Shown here piece after piece: positions 41,100-53,887 of a stretch of DNA of 64,000 nucleotides (position 1 is the stretch's first letter; the number at the start of each line of letters is the position of its first letter). This DNA is from Caprella mutica (Eukaryota; Arthropoda; Malacostraca; Amphipoda; Caprellidae). The DNA is taken from positions 33,728-97,727 of the forward strand of contig CANNZV010002454.1 of assembly GCA_947561585.1 (NCBI GenBank), in the 5' to 3' direction. A program made the translations under genes and the position numbers. The notes under the pieces are model-generated. The model was not told the origin of the DNA. It made no database searches and was given only the letters and a program-made list of their open reading frames with translations.

Positions 41100-43362
41100 A
41101 TCACATGACTATGGAATATGTAGGGTTACGAACTATTTCTTTAACAATTAAAAATCAGTAAAGTGGATAGAACAAAAATAAAAGATACAACCCAGAACAT
41201 CCCCGATTATAAACTTTCATGGATCAAAAACGTGACAAATATGTTATAATTAATGAAATAGAAAAAAATGGTTACATAGAGATAACACAGATATAATAAT
41301 TATTCTATATTTGTAGTTTTATTGTTTGTGATATGGAAGTTTTATATCGATTTCGACAGAATAGAAATCTTTAGACCGATTAGAATCTAAATCAAATTTA
41401 GGGTTATCCTATTGAGATAAATAGTTTTCTAGGGCTGGTTAATATTTCAAGGGTAGACTTGTTTAATCTTTACAACAGCATTTAATCATTATATTAATGC
41501 TAATTACGATAAATAATATTTAGCAATTCAATTTAAAACTATATACCTAAATTTAATTGATAATTTACTAATAATTTTTGTAGCTGTATAGAAAATTAAC
41601 TCATCAGAGATGAGCGCAATATAACATAGGATGCAAATTAAGTAATGACGTCAGTTGTGGGCGGTTCACATAAGAGAGTAATGGTTTGTATTGGTAGACA
41701 TATTAATACTATATAATGAATTCTTAAATTATATAGAAGCAACAATATAATATCCAAAGTATCAAAATGCAAATAAAATTACATGAACAGTACTCAACAG
41801 TAAATTAAACGGAGTTGAACAACTAATGACGTAATAGTTGGCGGTCGTTAGCGTGACGGGCGGGCGGAGCCTAATTTTACACCAAAATACACTCCACCAA
41901 ACTACACGTACTCCAAAGAACACTACTCGATTAAACATTACGCTATTCTAGGGGTTTCTATTCTATTTTATTTCACTTTAGATGTTTCCATAAAATTTTC
42001 TTCCAAACTGATCGTTTCTTAATTTATTTATTTCTAAATAGTTTACTTGTTTAAATGAGATTCCAAATTATTTTACTGAACCTAATTTTTTCCTAAATAG
42101 AATATTTTGAAATATTTAGTTCTAAATAATTTTTTCCAAATAAAAATAATTCAAATGGTTTTACTACATTTTAGTAGTATCCAAAAAAGAGGTTTCGTAA
42201 ATATTTTACTTTAAATTATGATACTTCATTTAATTTTCCTTCAATCATATTGTTTCTAAAATATTTGTTTCTAAATTGGGTTCTATCATAATATTTTACC
42301 TCAAATGGGTGTCACCCCACAGTCACACCGTGTTAGCCACCGTGTGAAGGGCAGAAGTCAGTGCCGAAATTTAAGCAAATCCTCAAACTACCAACGAAGA
42401 AATCCACATTGTATTCTGTATACGTGTGAAGAGCAGCTGAGAGAATTCAGTGCCGAAAATTAAGCACCAAGCGAAAAAAAATATTGGCCAACCAGGAGAA
42501 GTTAGCATCTGTATCACCAGTCCAGTCCTTCAACGAGCAATCATCAGAACACTATCAACTCAACAATTAGAAGATAGTGTAGTGAGAGACGAGAGACCTA
42601 CGTGGCAAACATTGCACGTACCGCGTACCCTCTAAACTATACGGCAACGCGTAACTGTACGGAAATGCGGCTCAGTCAACCCCCCCCCCCCCCCTCCTCC
42701 TCCTCTGTTGTATCACATCACATCTATCATGTACCTTCAAACCTGACCTATTGCAGCGCAGTAGTAGCAGCAGTAGCCTCCGGCTAGTGGAGACCTACTT
42801 CCCAGTGCAGATGAAGAACTGGTATTCTATACCGGTGTCTAGTGTCAGTGAACCTTACGGGCAGTCAACATTTCACATAAGACATATTGCGTCACAACGC
42901 ATAACATAACACATCATCACTTAGGAAATTACATAAAATCCGTCTGAGATCTACGAGAAATTCTACGTAAGCTTAAATCACTAGTATAAAGGGTTAAGTA
43001 GAACGTCATCTGTTCTATTGAAGTATTGAGTAATAAATTTGAAGTTAATATTATAGAATAAAAAAAAATTAAATTCAAACTCATTTATAAGTTATATAAT
43101 ATTTTACCAATTTGTTGTAAATCATAATTTAGGGGTATTACCACTAACAACATAATATACCTAAATTATAGCATGGTTATGTTGTGCTACTAATACTCTT
43201 GAACTTGTATTATTGTATGTTGTGTATTAAATATTGTGTATCGTGTGTATTAATTATTTAATTACATAAGTTAAATACGTGTATAATTACTAAGGGTACT
43301 TGTGCTGGTTATTACTTTTCCCCATAAATTAATATTACTAGGATATCATAACAGGAGGAAAA
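41100..43362. other. Non-coding region, probably including the gypsy 5' end
   Basis: A direct repeat of about 85 bp (GTGTGAAG...CAGTGCCGAAA at 42341 and 42424) and a C16 tract followed by TCC repeats (42680-42705) lie here. The 5' LTR and primer site of the gypsy element should be in this stretch but I could not delimit them; the 3' LTR is absent from the window. Confidence 0.4.
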
Positions 43363-44708
43363 ATGGCTTTAACAGGTACGGAACAAAACCTCTTAATTCT
43401 CGATCCCTTACCCCGTTTCCGGGGAAACCTAAGGAAGGGTGAGGATCCTCAAGGAACGTCGGACATTGACGTCCGTACGTTCCTGAGGAGCCTCGAGATC
43501 CAATTCCAATGTAGGAGCATTACAGATGATCAACAAAAGGTCCAATTATTGTTTAATCAAGTAGTTAAACACGTTGGCGACGCCACGCCATACAAGTGGT
43601 GAACGGGTTCGCCGGTGTCAATATAACTTATGCTAGTCTGAAAGAAGAACTACTGATCAGTTATCCTCAGCATGAACGGACCGATTTTACCTGTGCCGCT
43701 CACACTATAAAGAAATTCAACATACAACCCCAGGAACCACTCCGTTCTATCTCACAATTAGAAGCAGAGGCCCGAGCCGCCGTAGAAGCCTTTATGTCCG
43801 GTACTCATCGGGAGAAGGAAGGAATGTACGCCCAGAACATCATAAGTAAAAATATAAGGATAAGTGAAACTGATTCTGTGGATCCACCACCGAACATATC
43901 AAATGATGAAGAAACTAGTGACAGTGAGACCGAAGAGGATGGACAAGAACAGGGCACCTCAACCAGGATTCCAACGACCTCATTAAGAACCACGAGTTCG
44001 CGATCATTACCCCAACGGAAGAACGGAGAACTGCCGGAATTAGGACCGAGGTTCCAGATGCAGAAGGAGGCAGAAGAAAAGTGAACCGGAATATAGTATA
44101 TAACCGGGGAGTAACACAAACCCCAAGGGAATTTATAACTGCCCAAGAGCTCCTGCATAGCTTCATTATGCATCTTCACCTGGCGGACAAACTAAAACCC
44201 GAGGCTTATAAGAAAATAGCGAATGCACCTACAGGTCTCCGTTCCACGATGTTGAAGGCCAAAGCCGCCCGCGCTATGGAAAAACATTCTTCTGATAAAA
44301 CGAAGAGAGATGCCCGAAAAAATCGTTCTTCTTAAGAAGGACTGTAGAGCCCTCCAAGGCTCCCAAAACCAGGTAAACGGCCATTGCAAATACTGCAAAC
44401 AGTTGGGCCATAATGCAAAAAGATGCATAAAACGCATGAAAATGGGAATACCCTTATGCTGGAAATGTGACGGAATAGGTCATGAGTACAAGGATTGTAA
44501 ATCAGATAGAATGTGTACTATCTGTAGCCGGAAGGGGCATACCTCAAATGAGTGTAGGACAAGAAAGAACCAGGAAACAAACAACGGTAGAGGCCAAAGA
44601 TATACAGGCAATATAAAAACACAAGGGAGGAAGTGAGAAATATGGAAGAATGGGATACACCAAATGATGAGGGAGATAGCGAAGACAGTGATGAGATAAG
44701 TATCATAT
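43363..44708 (+). pseudogene. Ty3/gypsy-type gag with three zinc knuckles
   Basis: Four frames (43363-43602, 43596-44084, 44081-44335, 44310-44636) overlap end to start and form one gag interrupted by frameshifts. The capsid region includes YKW / VNGFAGVNITYASLKEELL. Three CCHC knuckles are intact: CKYCKQLGHNAKRC, CWKCDGIGHEYKDC and CTICSRKGHTSNEC. A further frame from 44633 runs to the LINE insertion point at 44708 (DEISII) and resumes in pol at 59570. Structural gag role is established for the family. Confidence 0.8.
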
Positions 44709-44936
44709 CCTCGCTTGGTGGGCAGCCTCCACGTGGAGCGAGGGGGAACGCTCCGGGGTTTTCTCCGGATGCGGCCAATGGACCACCGGGCCACCCGGAA
44801 AGGAGTGGGGCGGAGTCCCCGAGAGGGGAGAGGCCTTACACTCCCGAGGGGACTACGGATGGAGGCCGGTCCAGCCAGCCTGCCGACCTCCAAAAACATA
44901 TTCACGGCGAGGGCACTTTCGGTGACCGATCCACTA

Positions 44937-45055
44937 GGGTACCTCTGGTGTCGGGCAGACACTGTCGGCTGCTAGTAGAGGTAAGTCTTAGGACGATCTA
45001 TCCAAACCCTGGACCTATGCCCAGGGGGAGGAGAAGTCGTGGGGAGGGAAGAAGG
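44937..45055 (+). repeat. 119-bp LINE segment duplicated on both sides of the copia element (left copy)
   Basis: Nearly identical to 50790-50908. It contains the NPGP codons and a GTAAGTCTTAGGACG block. Far longer than the 5-bp duplication expected for copia. Confidence 0.88.
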
Positions 45056-45385
45056 AATTTTAGTTTAAATGTATTACACACTCTTATATGTTTAATGTTA
45101 ACTTCCTGTTAGATTAGCTGAGCTATATTAATTACCTATTGTTTAAATAACAATGTATTACTTTTATGAGAAACGGATTGAAGGTTTAAAGTCCATTACA
45201 GTTCCGGTGCGTTTTAAATACCTTCGCATGTAAATTCTTAAGCTAGTCGGTCTTTTACATTACTCAGTGAGAGATGTGTTTCACTCATCTCTCCAATAGA
45301 CTTCTAACTGTATAACATATTACTCTTTGAATAAACTCTATGTCTTAACGTTGTTAACCCACTGTAATTTAACCTAATTCTAACA
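45054..45385 (+). repeat. copia 5' LTR
   Basis: 332 bp; starts at GGAATTTTAG, so the terminal TGTT is missing. Ends TTCTAACA. Confidence 0.9.
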
Positions 45386-45401
45386 GGTTATGGGCCCAGT
45401 G
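45386..45401 (+). other. copia primer-binding site
   Basis: GGTTATGGGCCCAGTG directly follows the LTR and is complementary to the anticodon stem-loop of initiator tRNA-Met (half-tRNA priming known for Drosophila copia). Confidence 0.75.
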
Positions 45402-45894
45402 AATGATAAGAGTTTATAAATCAAATTATGTTTAAATATACTTAGAAGTTTATTTACAGTAATCAAGTGAAACGAAGTACAGTGAAAAAAGTGTTAAACT
45501 AAATGACACATACACACGAACGTTTGTGTAAGCATATCTTGCTAATGCGCTATTGAGGCCAAGAATATTGACTGCTATTGCGATATGTACTTGTTTCTTA
45601 TCGTATAATTATCTATTATTCAGTGCGGAAGAGGTGTCAAGAGAGGTCACAAATTACCTTTAAATTGTAACCTTATCCTTTGGTAAACAGTCTTTCAACA
45701 AAAGGTTCTTGCGAACTAAGACTTGTGTTGCTGTTCCAATTTGAATAATTACTAATTATATTCTGTGAAGTTATTCTTATGAATTAGAATAATTATTCCT
45801 GAGTAAATATCAATTCAGTTAAACAGTAAATCAATTTAACTGCTTTGTTTGTTTATGTTTGTTAAGTATTGAATGATAATAAATACTTGAAAAC

Positions 45895-46622
45895 ATGTCT
45901 TCAAATAAGTTACCGGGGATTGTTCCCCTAGACGGAAATAATTACCCCACATGGAGGGTACAAATGAAGATGTATCTCTTAAGAGAGAAACTGATGGATA
46001 TTGCTGATGGATCTAAACCAGTTCCAACAGATTCCGCTTCAACTGAGGTTAAGGCTGCCTATGAAACTAAACTACTATCTATTTCACCGGATCAATTGTA
46101 CTTAGTTGGACAACCCACGGATCCACACGATGTCTGGACCACCCTTCAAGAAACGTTTCAGAAAAACACGTGGGCGAACAAATTTCGTCTGAAGAAGAAG
46201 CTTTACAACTTAAAATTGAAATCTCCTGAACTACTCAACTCCCATTTTAAAGAACTAACTGAAGTTTTTCAAGAGCTTGCTTTGTTAAATCAAGTGATCA
46301 GTGAAGAGGATAAAGTTATTTGTCTCCTATCATCACTACCAGAGCAGTTTGAAGTGCTTGTTACTGCACTTGAAGCTCAGACAGACATCCCTAAATAGAT
46401 TACCGTAGCTGACAAACTCCGGAGAGAAGCTGAAAAGTTGAGAATTAAATCCAATGATGGTTTGGCATTATCAAATACTCAGATTGATGCTGCAGTAAAT
46501 AAACAGTCAATCAAGTGTCATTTTTGTAAAAAATTAGGACACGTGAAGAAAGACTGCTTTAAATTTAAAGGTATTCTCAAACTAACAGAACTCAAAATCA
46601 GCCAAATGTTGTAAACGTAAGT
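45895..46622 (+). pseudogene. copia gag
   Basis: MSSNKLPGIVPLDGNNYPTW then the UBN2-like gag domain (AYETKLLSISPDQLYLV, LEAQTDIPK). TAG at 46396, then the same frame continues to the knuckle CHFCKKLGHVKKDC. A frameshift follows before the MITE. Confidence 0.85.
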
Positions 46623-47493
46623 CACAGATCATTGAATATAGAAGATGTCCCACTCCTACGTGGACGCTAGTTGCCAAATAATTATTTAAGTGAGAGCGTA
46701 TCAGCCAATCAGAGAGAGGCGTAACGTGACGTCACATATTACAAACGTACTCACAAACGGGTATAAGTATATACATAACGGTCATAGCTACATTTTCTTT
46801 TACTTCCTATAAGCAGATATGGAAATTTTAATCTTCAGGAAAATAGGGTAATTAAAATCGTATATATTTTAATGTATATTTTTATAGAATGGAATACAAG
46901 AATCGAAGTCGAAACTGAAATATTTCGAGCAAACTGAAGAGTGTCTTATTAACTGTTCAGTCTCAACGCCATTGTGCAAGCCTTTAGCCACAGATTGTTA
47001 TCATATTTTCTGAATAAAAACAACTTGTACCTTTTGATGTATTGGTACAAAAGAAAAATGAACATTTTCACACATTACTCATTTTTCACCAGTTAATTTT
47101 GATGAAAGATAAGAAAATTATTGAATTAGGCAGAAAATACAGCGCACACCCTCCGCTCATGATATTGCATCAGAAATAAACCAACGCTTCAAATTCGTAC
47201 TGAACAAACACACACACGTACAAAACATGTACAAATCAGAAATAATTATATTGTTTATAAATGTATGATTTTATTATCAGTTTGATATCATAAATAAATG
47301 TTTTGATTCTAAATAGCATATTTAAATTCAATAGTATTCTCTTTTTGTCGTTTTTTGAATAATTAAAACAAAATAATATATCAATCGTAGACAACTCCAA
47401 GGATACGTCACGTTACGCACTCCTCCGATGCCAAGTGTCGCTAGAAAATTGAAAATACTGTAGTGGGATATCTTCTATATTCAATGATCTGTG
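46623..47493. mobile_element. 871-bp MITE inside copia
   Basis: Inverted ends of about 32 bp beginning CACAGATCATTGAATATAG, flanked by the 7-bp duplication CGTAAGT (46616-46622, 47494-47500). Its removal rejoins the copia frame just before the protease. No ORF. Confidence 0.85.
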
Positions 47494-49023
47494 CGTAAGT
47501 CATATAGAACTTAATCACACAATGTATGCTAATGATATCGCTCTTTGTAACAAATATGACGACAGTAATATTTAGATAATAGATTCAGGCTCTTCATCAC
47601 ACATGAGTGGTGATAAAAATGATAAATGTAAAATATTGAACGAAAATAAAGAGTTAATTGCTGAGGTCACTGTGTTGGTCAACTCTATTATCTAAATACT
47701 TTAGTACATAAAGCTGCAGTAACTGTTGATCAAAATAAAGTAAACCTTCTATGGCATAGAAGACTTGGTCATATAGGTAATGACAACTTGACTAAAATGA
47801 TCCGAACTAAATCAGTTAATGGTCTGGATAGTAAATTAAAGGCTATAGAAGGTGTGTGTGAACACTGCTGTAATGGGAAAATGCATAAAATACCATTTTC
47901 TACAAGCATTAAGAAAAATTGTAAACCTCTTGATTTAATCCACACCGATGTCTGTGGGAAAATTACTCCCATTTCCAGGGGTAATAATTCATATTTTCTG
48001 ACCTTTATTGATCATGCTACTCGATACTCCTGGATATATGTTATTGCCAATAAGAGTGATGTGTTTCAGAAGTTTTTGGAATGGAAAGCAATGGTTGAAA
48101 ATATTTACGAAAGGAAAATTAAAACCTTGCAGTCAGATAATGGAGGAGAATATACCTCAAATAAATTTGAAACATATTTACGCAATGAAGGTATAATTCA
48201 CCAGAAATCTATTCCTAAAACTCCTGAACAAAATGGGTTAGCTGAATGATTTAATAGAACTATTATGGAAAAAGTTAGATGTATGTTATCTGATTCAGGA
48301 ATTGATAAGGAATTCTGGGGTGAAGCACTATATACTGCAAATTACCTTAATAATAGATGCATTAATTCATTTTTAGTTAATAAAACTACATATGAAGCTT
48401 TAAATCTTAGAAAACCAAATGTAACTCATGTAAAAGTTTTTGGATGCACTGCGTATGCGCATATCTCTCGAGATGAACGATCAAAATTAGAAAATAAAAC
48501 TACCAAATGCCTGTTTCTTGGTTATGGCACTGTTACTAAAGGGTATAAGATGTATGATGTTAAATCTAAAAGAATCTTCTTTTCCAGGAATGTAACCTTT
48601 GATGAATCAATTTCATCTAAGATTGAGACCCCTCAACTGATTGAGATCCCTACCTCTCCAATGGTGTTCCCTTCAGAAGATTCAGAACCTGCAGGGCCTG
48701 AGAATCAAACTCCTGACAATAATCCTCAAATAATCCTCCCTGAGGCGCAACCTGTACCAGCTATCAGACCAGATGAGGATCTTAGACGATCGTCTAGAGC
48801 GCGTCGAGCTCCCGTTAGATACGGTAGTTGGGATTATAGCCTTGATCAGTTTGAGGAGGAGGGTTTATTAGTAAATGGGAATATCAATATCGAACCTAGG
48901 TCGGTATCTGAGGCTCTTAATAGCGGTTCTGAATCCTCTAAATGGAAACTTGCCATGGAGAGGGAATTAAATGCTTTTGAGAAACATAAAGTTTTTGAAC
49001 TCATAAAACTACCTCAGATTTAA
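47494..49023 (+). pseudogene. copia protease remnant and integrase
   Basis: Protease motif IIDSGSSSHMSGD near 47580, preceded by a TAG; sequence between TVLVNS and VHKAAVTV is deleted. The integrase has the zinc-binding LWHRRLGHIGN...CEHCCNGK region, then LIHTDVCGKI, LQSDNGGEY and TPEQNGLAE, where a TGA at 48247-48249 follows the catalytic Glu. The C-terminal part continues at 48265-49023 to LIKLPQI. Confidence 0.88.
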
Positions 49024-50411
49024 ACATAATTAAATCTAAATGGGTGTTTAAAAAGAAAAAGTGATCTGATGGTAGAGTGGTTTCATATAAAGCTAGATTA
49101 GTCGCTCAGGGTTTTTTACAGAGACCTGGAATCGACTATGATGAAATTTTTGCTCCTGTAGTGAGATTTGAATCGGTGCGAACCATGTTATCCTTAGCAG
49201 CTAAACAAAAATTATTTGTACATCACTTGGATGTCAATTCTGCTTTTTTAAATGGGGATCTTAAAGAAAACGTTTATATTAGACAGCCTCCAGGCTATGT
49301 TCTACCAGGAAAAGAAGATTTAGTGTGCAAGCTAAACAAATCTATGAATGGGTTAAAACAATCACCCAAATGTTGGAATGATTCCTTGGATGCATATCTT
49401 AAATCCTTAGGATTTATTCAGTCCTCTTGTGACTCATGTATTTATGTTAAAGTAATAAATAACTCACCATGCTTCATTTCTGTGTATGTAGATGATATTA
49501 TTGTAGCATGTAAGAACTATGATGACCTGACTAAAATCAAGACTGATTTAAGTGCTAAATTTGAGATGAAAGACTTAGGAAAATTATCTTATTTCTTAGG
49601 CATAAAAGTCGTACAAGACGACAATAAAATATCATTAAATCAATCTTCATTTGTCAACGAGTTATTAGATAGATTTGAATTCAATAATTGTAAACCTATA
49701 TCAACTCCTGCTGATGTTAATTCTCATTTAGAACCAACTACTGATGATTGTGAACTAGTAGATAAAACTAAATATCAGTCAGCTGTAGGTGCGTTACTGT
49801 ATCTATCTACTAAAACTAGGCCTGACATAACTTATGCAGTCGGAAATGTCTCTAAATTTTGTTCCAATCCAAACACTAAGCACTGGTCTGCAATTAAGAG
49901 AATATTTAGATACCTAAAGGGCACACCTGATCTTGGCATTACATATGGTAATGAAGATTCTGATTTGATAGGTTATTCTGATGCCGACTGGGCAGGTAAC
50001 AGAGTTGATAGGAAAAGTACTTCTGGCCAATGCTTTCTGTTAAATAATTCCATTATTTCCTGGCGCTCTGTGAAACAGTCATGTGTTGCTTTATCAACGG
50101 CTGAAGCTGAATATGTTTCCCTCTCTGGTGCCTCCCAAAAAGCTGTTTTTCTAAACAAATTACTATTAGATCTTAAAGTACCTAATAAGAATCCTATAGT
50201 TTTGTTTGAGGATAATCAGTCAGCTATTTGTATTGCTAAAAATGCTAAAAATCATCCTAGATCGAAACACATTTATATTAAATTTCATTACATTAGAGAT
50301 CTTGTTGCTTCAAACATAATTAAACTTGTTTATTGCCCCAGTGAAATTAATCTTGCTGACATATTTACTAAACCTCTGCCTACTGATAGATTTACTAAAT
50401 TAGTTGAATAA
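49024..50411 (+). pseudogene. copia reverse transcriptase / RNase H
   Basis: A frameshift near 49020 and a TGA near 49060 separate it from the integrase; from 49077 the frame is open for 444 codons. RT motifs: VAQGFLQRPGIDYDEIFAPV, HHLDVNSAFLNGDL, and the catalytic SVYVDDIIVAC. RNase H follows: YSDADWAGNRVDRKSTSG, ALSTAEAEYVSLS, EDNQSAICIAKN. Ends with TAA at 50409-50411. Confidence 0.92.
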
Positions 50412-50440
50412 ATAGGCATGAAAAATATATAATGTCGTGT

Positions 50441-50449
50441 GAAGAGGAG
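50441..50449 (+). other. copia polypurine tract
   Basis: GAAGAGGAG immediately before TGTTGG of the 3' LTR; primes plus-strand synthesis in the family. Confidence 0.7.
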
Positions 50450-50786
50450 TGTTGGAATTTTAGTTTAAATGTATTACACACTCTTTATATGTTTAATGTT
50501 AACTTCCTGTTAGATTAGCTGAGCTATATTAATTACCTATTGTTTAAATAACAATGTATTACTTTTATGAGAAACGGATTGAAGGTTTAAAGTCCATTAC
50601 AGTTCCGGTGCGTTTTAAATACCTTCGCATGTAAATTCTTAAGCTAGTCGGTCTTTTACATTACTCAGTGAGAGATGTGTTTCACTCATCTCTCCAATAG
50701 ACTTCTAACTGTATAACATATAACTCTTTAAATAAACTCTATGTCTTAACGTTGTTAACCCACTGTAATTTAACCTAATTCTAACA
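50450..50786 (+). repeat. copia 3' LTR
   Basis: 337 bp, TGTTGGAATT...CTAACA; differs from the 5' LTR by one indel and a few substitutions besides the lost TGTT. Confidence 0.92.
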
Positions 50787-50789
50787 CTG

Positions 50790-51244
50790 GGGTACCTCTG
50801 GTGTCGGGCAGACACTGTCGGCTGCTAGTAGAGGTAAGTCTTAGGACGATCTATCCAAACCCTGGACCTATGCCCAGGGGGAGGAGAAGTCGTGGGGAGG
50901 GAAGAAGGGTTAGAAATAGTCGCAGGTATAGAAATAGAAGGGTGGAAAGAATAGAGGTGGGGGAGGGGGGAGAATAGGAGGGAAGCCACAATAGTCACAT
51001 GGAATTTACAAAGAGTTTCATTAAGGGATCACAATAGGAGAAGATTAGGTAGAATTTTAGATTACATAGTTAGACGGGGATGGGATATAGTCCTGGTTTC
51101 TGAGCTTAACTCAGACCAGGAGGGGGTAATTTGGCTAGGAGATGATAGGGACCAAATAGCTTTAGTTCACGGTAGGAAATCAGGGATAATTCTTAGAGGG
51201 GAAGCTTTAGATAGTTGGAAGAGGGAGGGTCAGAAGAAATGGTT
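50790..51244 (+). pseudogene. LINE 5' region and endonuclease N-terminus
   Basis: The first 119 bp duplicate 44937-45055. The frame reads YPNPGPMPRGRRSRGEGRR, then a frameshift in a G run, then ATIVTWNLQRVSLRDHNRRR and WDIVLVSELNSDQEG: the TWN and SE boxes of the APE-type endonuclease. Interrupted at 51244 after QKKW. Confidence 0.78.
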
Positions 51245-51959
51245 CCCAAGCAACCTTAATGATTGGCCCCATGTGGGTACTACGTGGTACGCCCACCTGA
51301 AAAGAGGTTGGAAAACCATGTGGGGTCTATGTGGGCATTTGGAAACTGGTTCTGTGTGGTGACAATATTGGGTAGCCATGTTAAATCTACGTGGGCCCCA
51401 CCTGTTTTCAACATGACTACAGGGTATTTCAACGTGGGTACTAGGTGGAACCAACATGGGCATCACGTTTTCCCCAATCCTATTAAAATTTAGAATTAAT
51501 TAATATTGTGAAAATTTTCTTTCCTATGGATTATTATTCATTATAAATTAATATTGATTAACACTCCTACCAAAAATAGGGTATTGATACGAACTGATTT
51601 TAGGGATAAATATTTAATTTTTAAATGTATTTATAAACAAAAAAAAGTGTCTAGTCATTTAAAAATATCACAGTCTTCATTATCTATCAAGTAAAGTTAT
51701 ATTAAAAAATTAAAGAAACCATACAGCTTTAAGTTATAACAATAAAATGAAAAATTAATGAGGAGCTTACTAGTATTGACATCTTCGGATCCAAATACCA
51801 TATTGCTTATGTTAAAGAAAAAATAAATACAAGTGACTGGAAAATAGTTTCATGAACAAATACCCCTTCTCTTCCATTCACCAGATAGCTTCAGGATAGA
51901 GCCCCGCAAAGCTTATTGAAACAAATAATTAATTAATTTAGTAGGTGTTTAACGTCTGT

Positions 51960-52735
51960 TTCGGAACCAAAGGCCATATCGCTGACGTCAAAAGGAAATT
52001 AAGCACAAGGGACCGGAAGAAGCAGTCATAGAGGAAAGTGGCTCCATGAACAAAGTCACTTACCACCGTCGGTGACAATGCTCATGGATGCAGAGGAGCT
52101 ACTCCGTGAATGCAGTCACTTACCAAGGAATGTGACGAAACGGGACACAAGCACCAATGGCTGCACTCACAGATGGAAGAGGAAAATGAAAAGGTGATAG
52201 TAATTGAAGCCTAAGAGCTACCAAACACAAAAATCTAAGACCTCGTGGCAAAGAGCATAACCCTAGCGCTATCCTTTAAAATTGCCAGTAGCGTTAAAAT
52301 AAATGATAAACATGAAGAAAGACAATCCATAATCCAAATTACAACAGTTCGGGGCGCAAGGGACGCCTTCCCCCTTCTCTTCCATTCACCACAGACAGCC
52401 CCTGGGGGCTGACGAAGCTTATGGATGCAGAAAAGCTACTCCGTGAATACAGTCACTTATCAAGGAATGAATGTGACGAAAAGAGACAAGCACCAGTGAC
52501 AGCACTCACTGGTGGAAGTGGAAAATAAAGAGGTGATAGTAAATGAATCCTACGAGCCTACCTAACACAATTTTTTAAATCTCGTGGTTGAATAACATAA
52601 CCCTAGTGCTGTCATCTAAAACTGCATGTAGCGTTGAAAAAGGATTATAATGGTGAAGATGAAAAAAATACTATTGATAATCCAAATTACAACAGTTCGG
52701 ATCACAAGGGACACGATTATATTCCTTCTTCTCCT
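51960..52735 (+). repeat. Interspersed repeat R3 and 337-bp tandem duplication
   Basis: R3 blocks (CATATCGCTGACGTCAAAAGG-like, GACAATGCTCATGGATGCAG-like) appear once near 51970. ATGGATGCAGANNAGCTACT and following sequence occur at 52084 and 52421, a 337-bp period. R3 also occurs antisense at 31.6-32.6 kb. Confidence 0.75.
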
Positions 52736-53616
52736 CTTCCTTTCTTTCTGTCCTTCGCTCCTCCAGACTACAGTATAGATCTCTGAAGTTGTACATCCAT
52801 TGTCCCATAAGATATCCGTCTCACAGTATCTGGAATTGAAATTGGCTTAGCTATTATTCTGCAAAAATTAGTGATGTAACAGCTACAAATATATAGATAG
52901 CATTGGATATAATAAAAATTCGAATATACTTTAACCTTATTATTACCTAGTTAAAAAAACTAATGCTCTGAAATTGAAATAAGGTAGCTATATATCCATA
53001 GATTATTGCATTCATAGTAGAAGTAGCTTTTGAATATTTGGCATCAAGTAACCATGAATAATTGGTGTCTGAAAATATTACTAAAAAACTGAGAGATTGA
53101 ACTTTGTCTTTGATTTCAATTATATTTTTCAGTTATTGCTTATTAACTAGCTAGATATTTTTAATGATTCATTCATAAGATTATAACTGCTATAATACTC
53201 ACCTAGCTTTTTCAATGGAGACGGTACTGTTTGTGCTTCCTTGAGAAGATTTTTGAAATGCAAAAATTAGAATTTTTTCTGATGTAGGTATATCAGTGAA
53301 GAGAACCCAATTTGCTATTAACATCGCCTTTCGTCATTTAAGGGTAGAAGAGCTGCACTATGAAGAATCTCTGAAGCATCTTGACACTGAAAAAGAGGAG
53401 TAATGTTAGTACAATTTACAATTGCATAAACTGTAGCTTTATTATTATTAAATAATATCAACAATACCTATTATATTAATTCAATCCATGCTTTTTTTTA
53501 AACTGATACCAGAAGCGAGTCAATTGGGATCTAATCCCCAATCAAATTACAAAATCAAAAAACGTATAAACATGAATTTCCATAGTTAGCTACCTTGTTA
53601 TTACTTATTAGGGCAT

Positions 53617-53887
53617 GTTACGAATAATTAGTCAGTTCCACATCTTCGATCATAAGAAAAAACTGTTATGTAATAACTAATAATGTAGGTAGGTAGCATA
53701 TCTACATTTATATATTAGCTAATATGTATCATTAATACCTAGGTATAACACCACAACACATTAATCAATATAAAAATTAAATAATAGCCTAATTATTATA
53801 GATACCTACTACCTAGGTTAGGTACCTACCTATCTAGGTAGTTTTTTCATATGATCGAAGATGTGGAACTGACCGATAATTCGTAAC
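53617..53887. mobile_element. 271-bp MITE
   Basis: About 36-bp inverted ends: GTTACGAATAATTAGTCAG on the left and the inverse ending GATAATTCGTAAC on the right, with TTCCACATCTTCGATCAT inside each. Nested in the 4.9 kb element. Confidence 0.85.

Larger units (their letters stand above)
45054..50786 (+). mobile_element. Ty1/copia LTR retrotransposon
   Basis: LTRs at 45054-45385 and 50450-50786 differ at only a few positions; the right LTR begins TGTTGG and ends AACA, the left lacks its first four bases. The PBS GGTTATGGGCCCAGTG matches the anticodon region of initiator tRNA-Met, as in Drosophila copia. A purine tract GAAGAGGAG precedes the right LTR. Gag, protease, integrase, RT and RNase H follow in copia order. 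Several stops, a frameshift, a protease deletion and a MITE make it defective. Confidence 0.92.
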
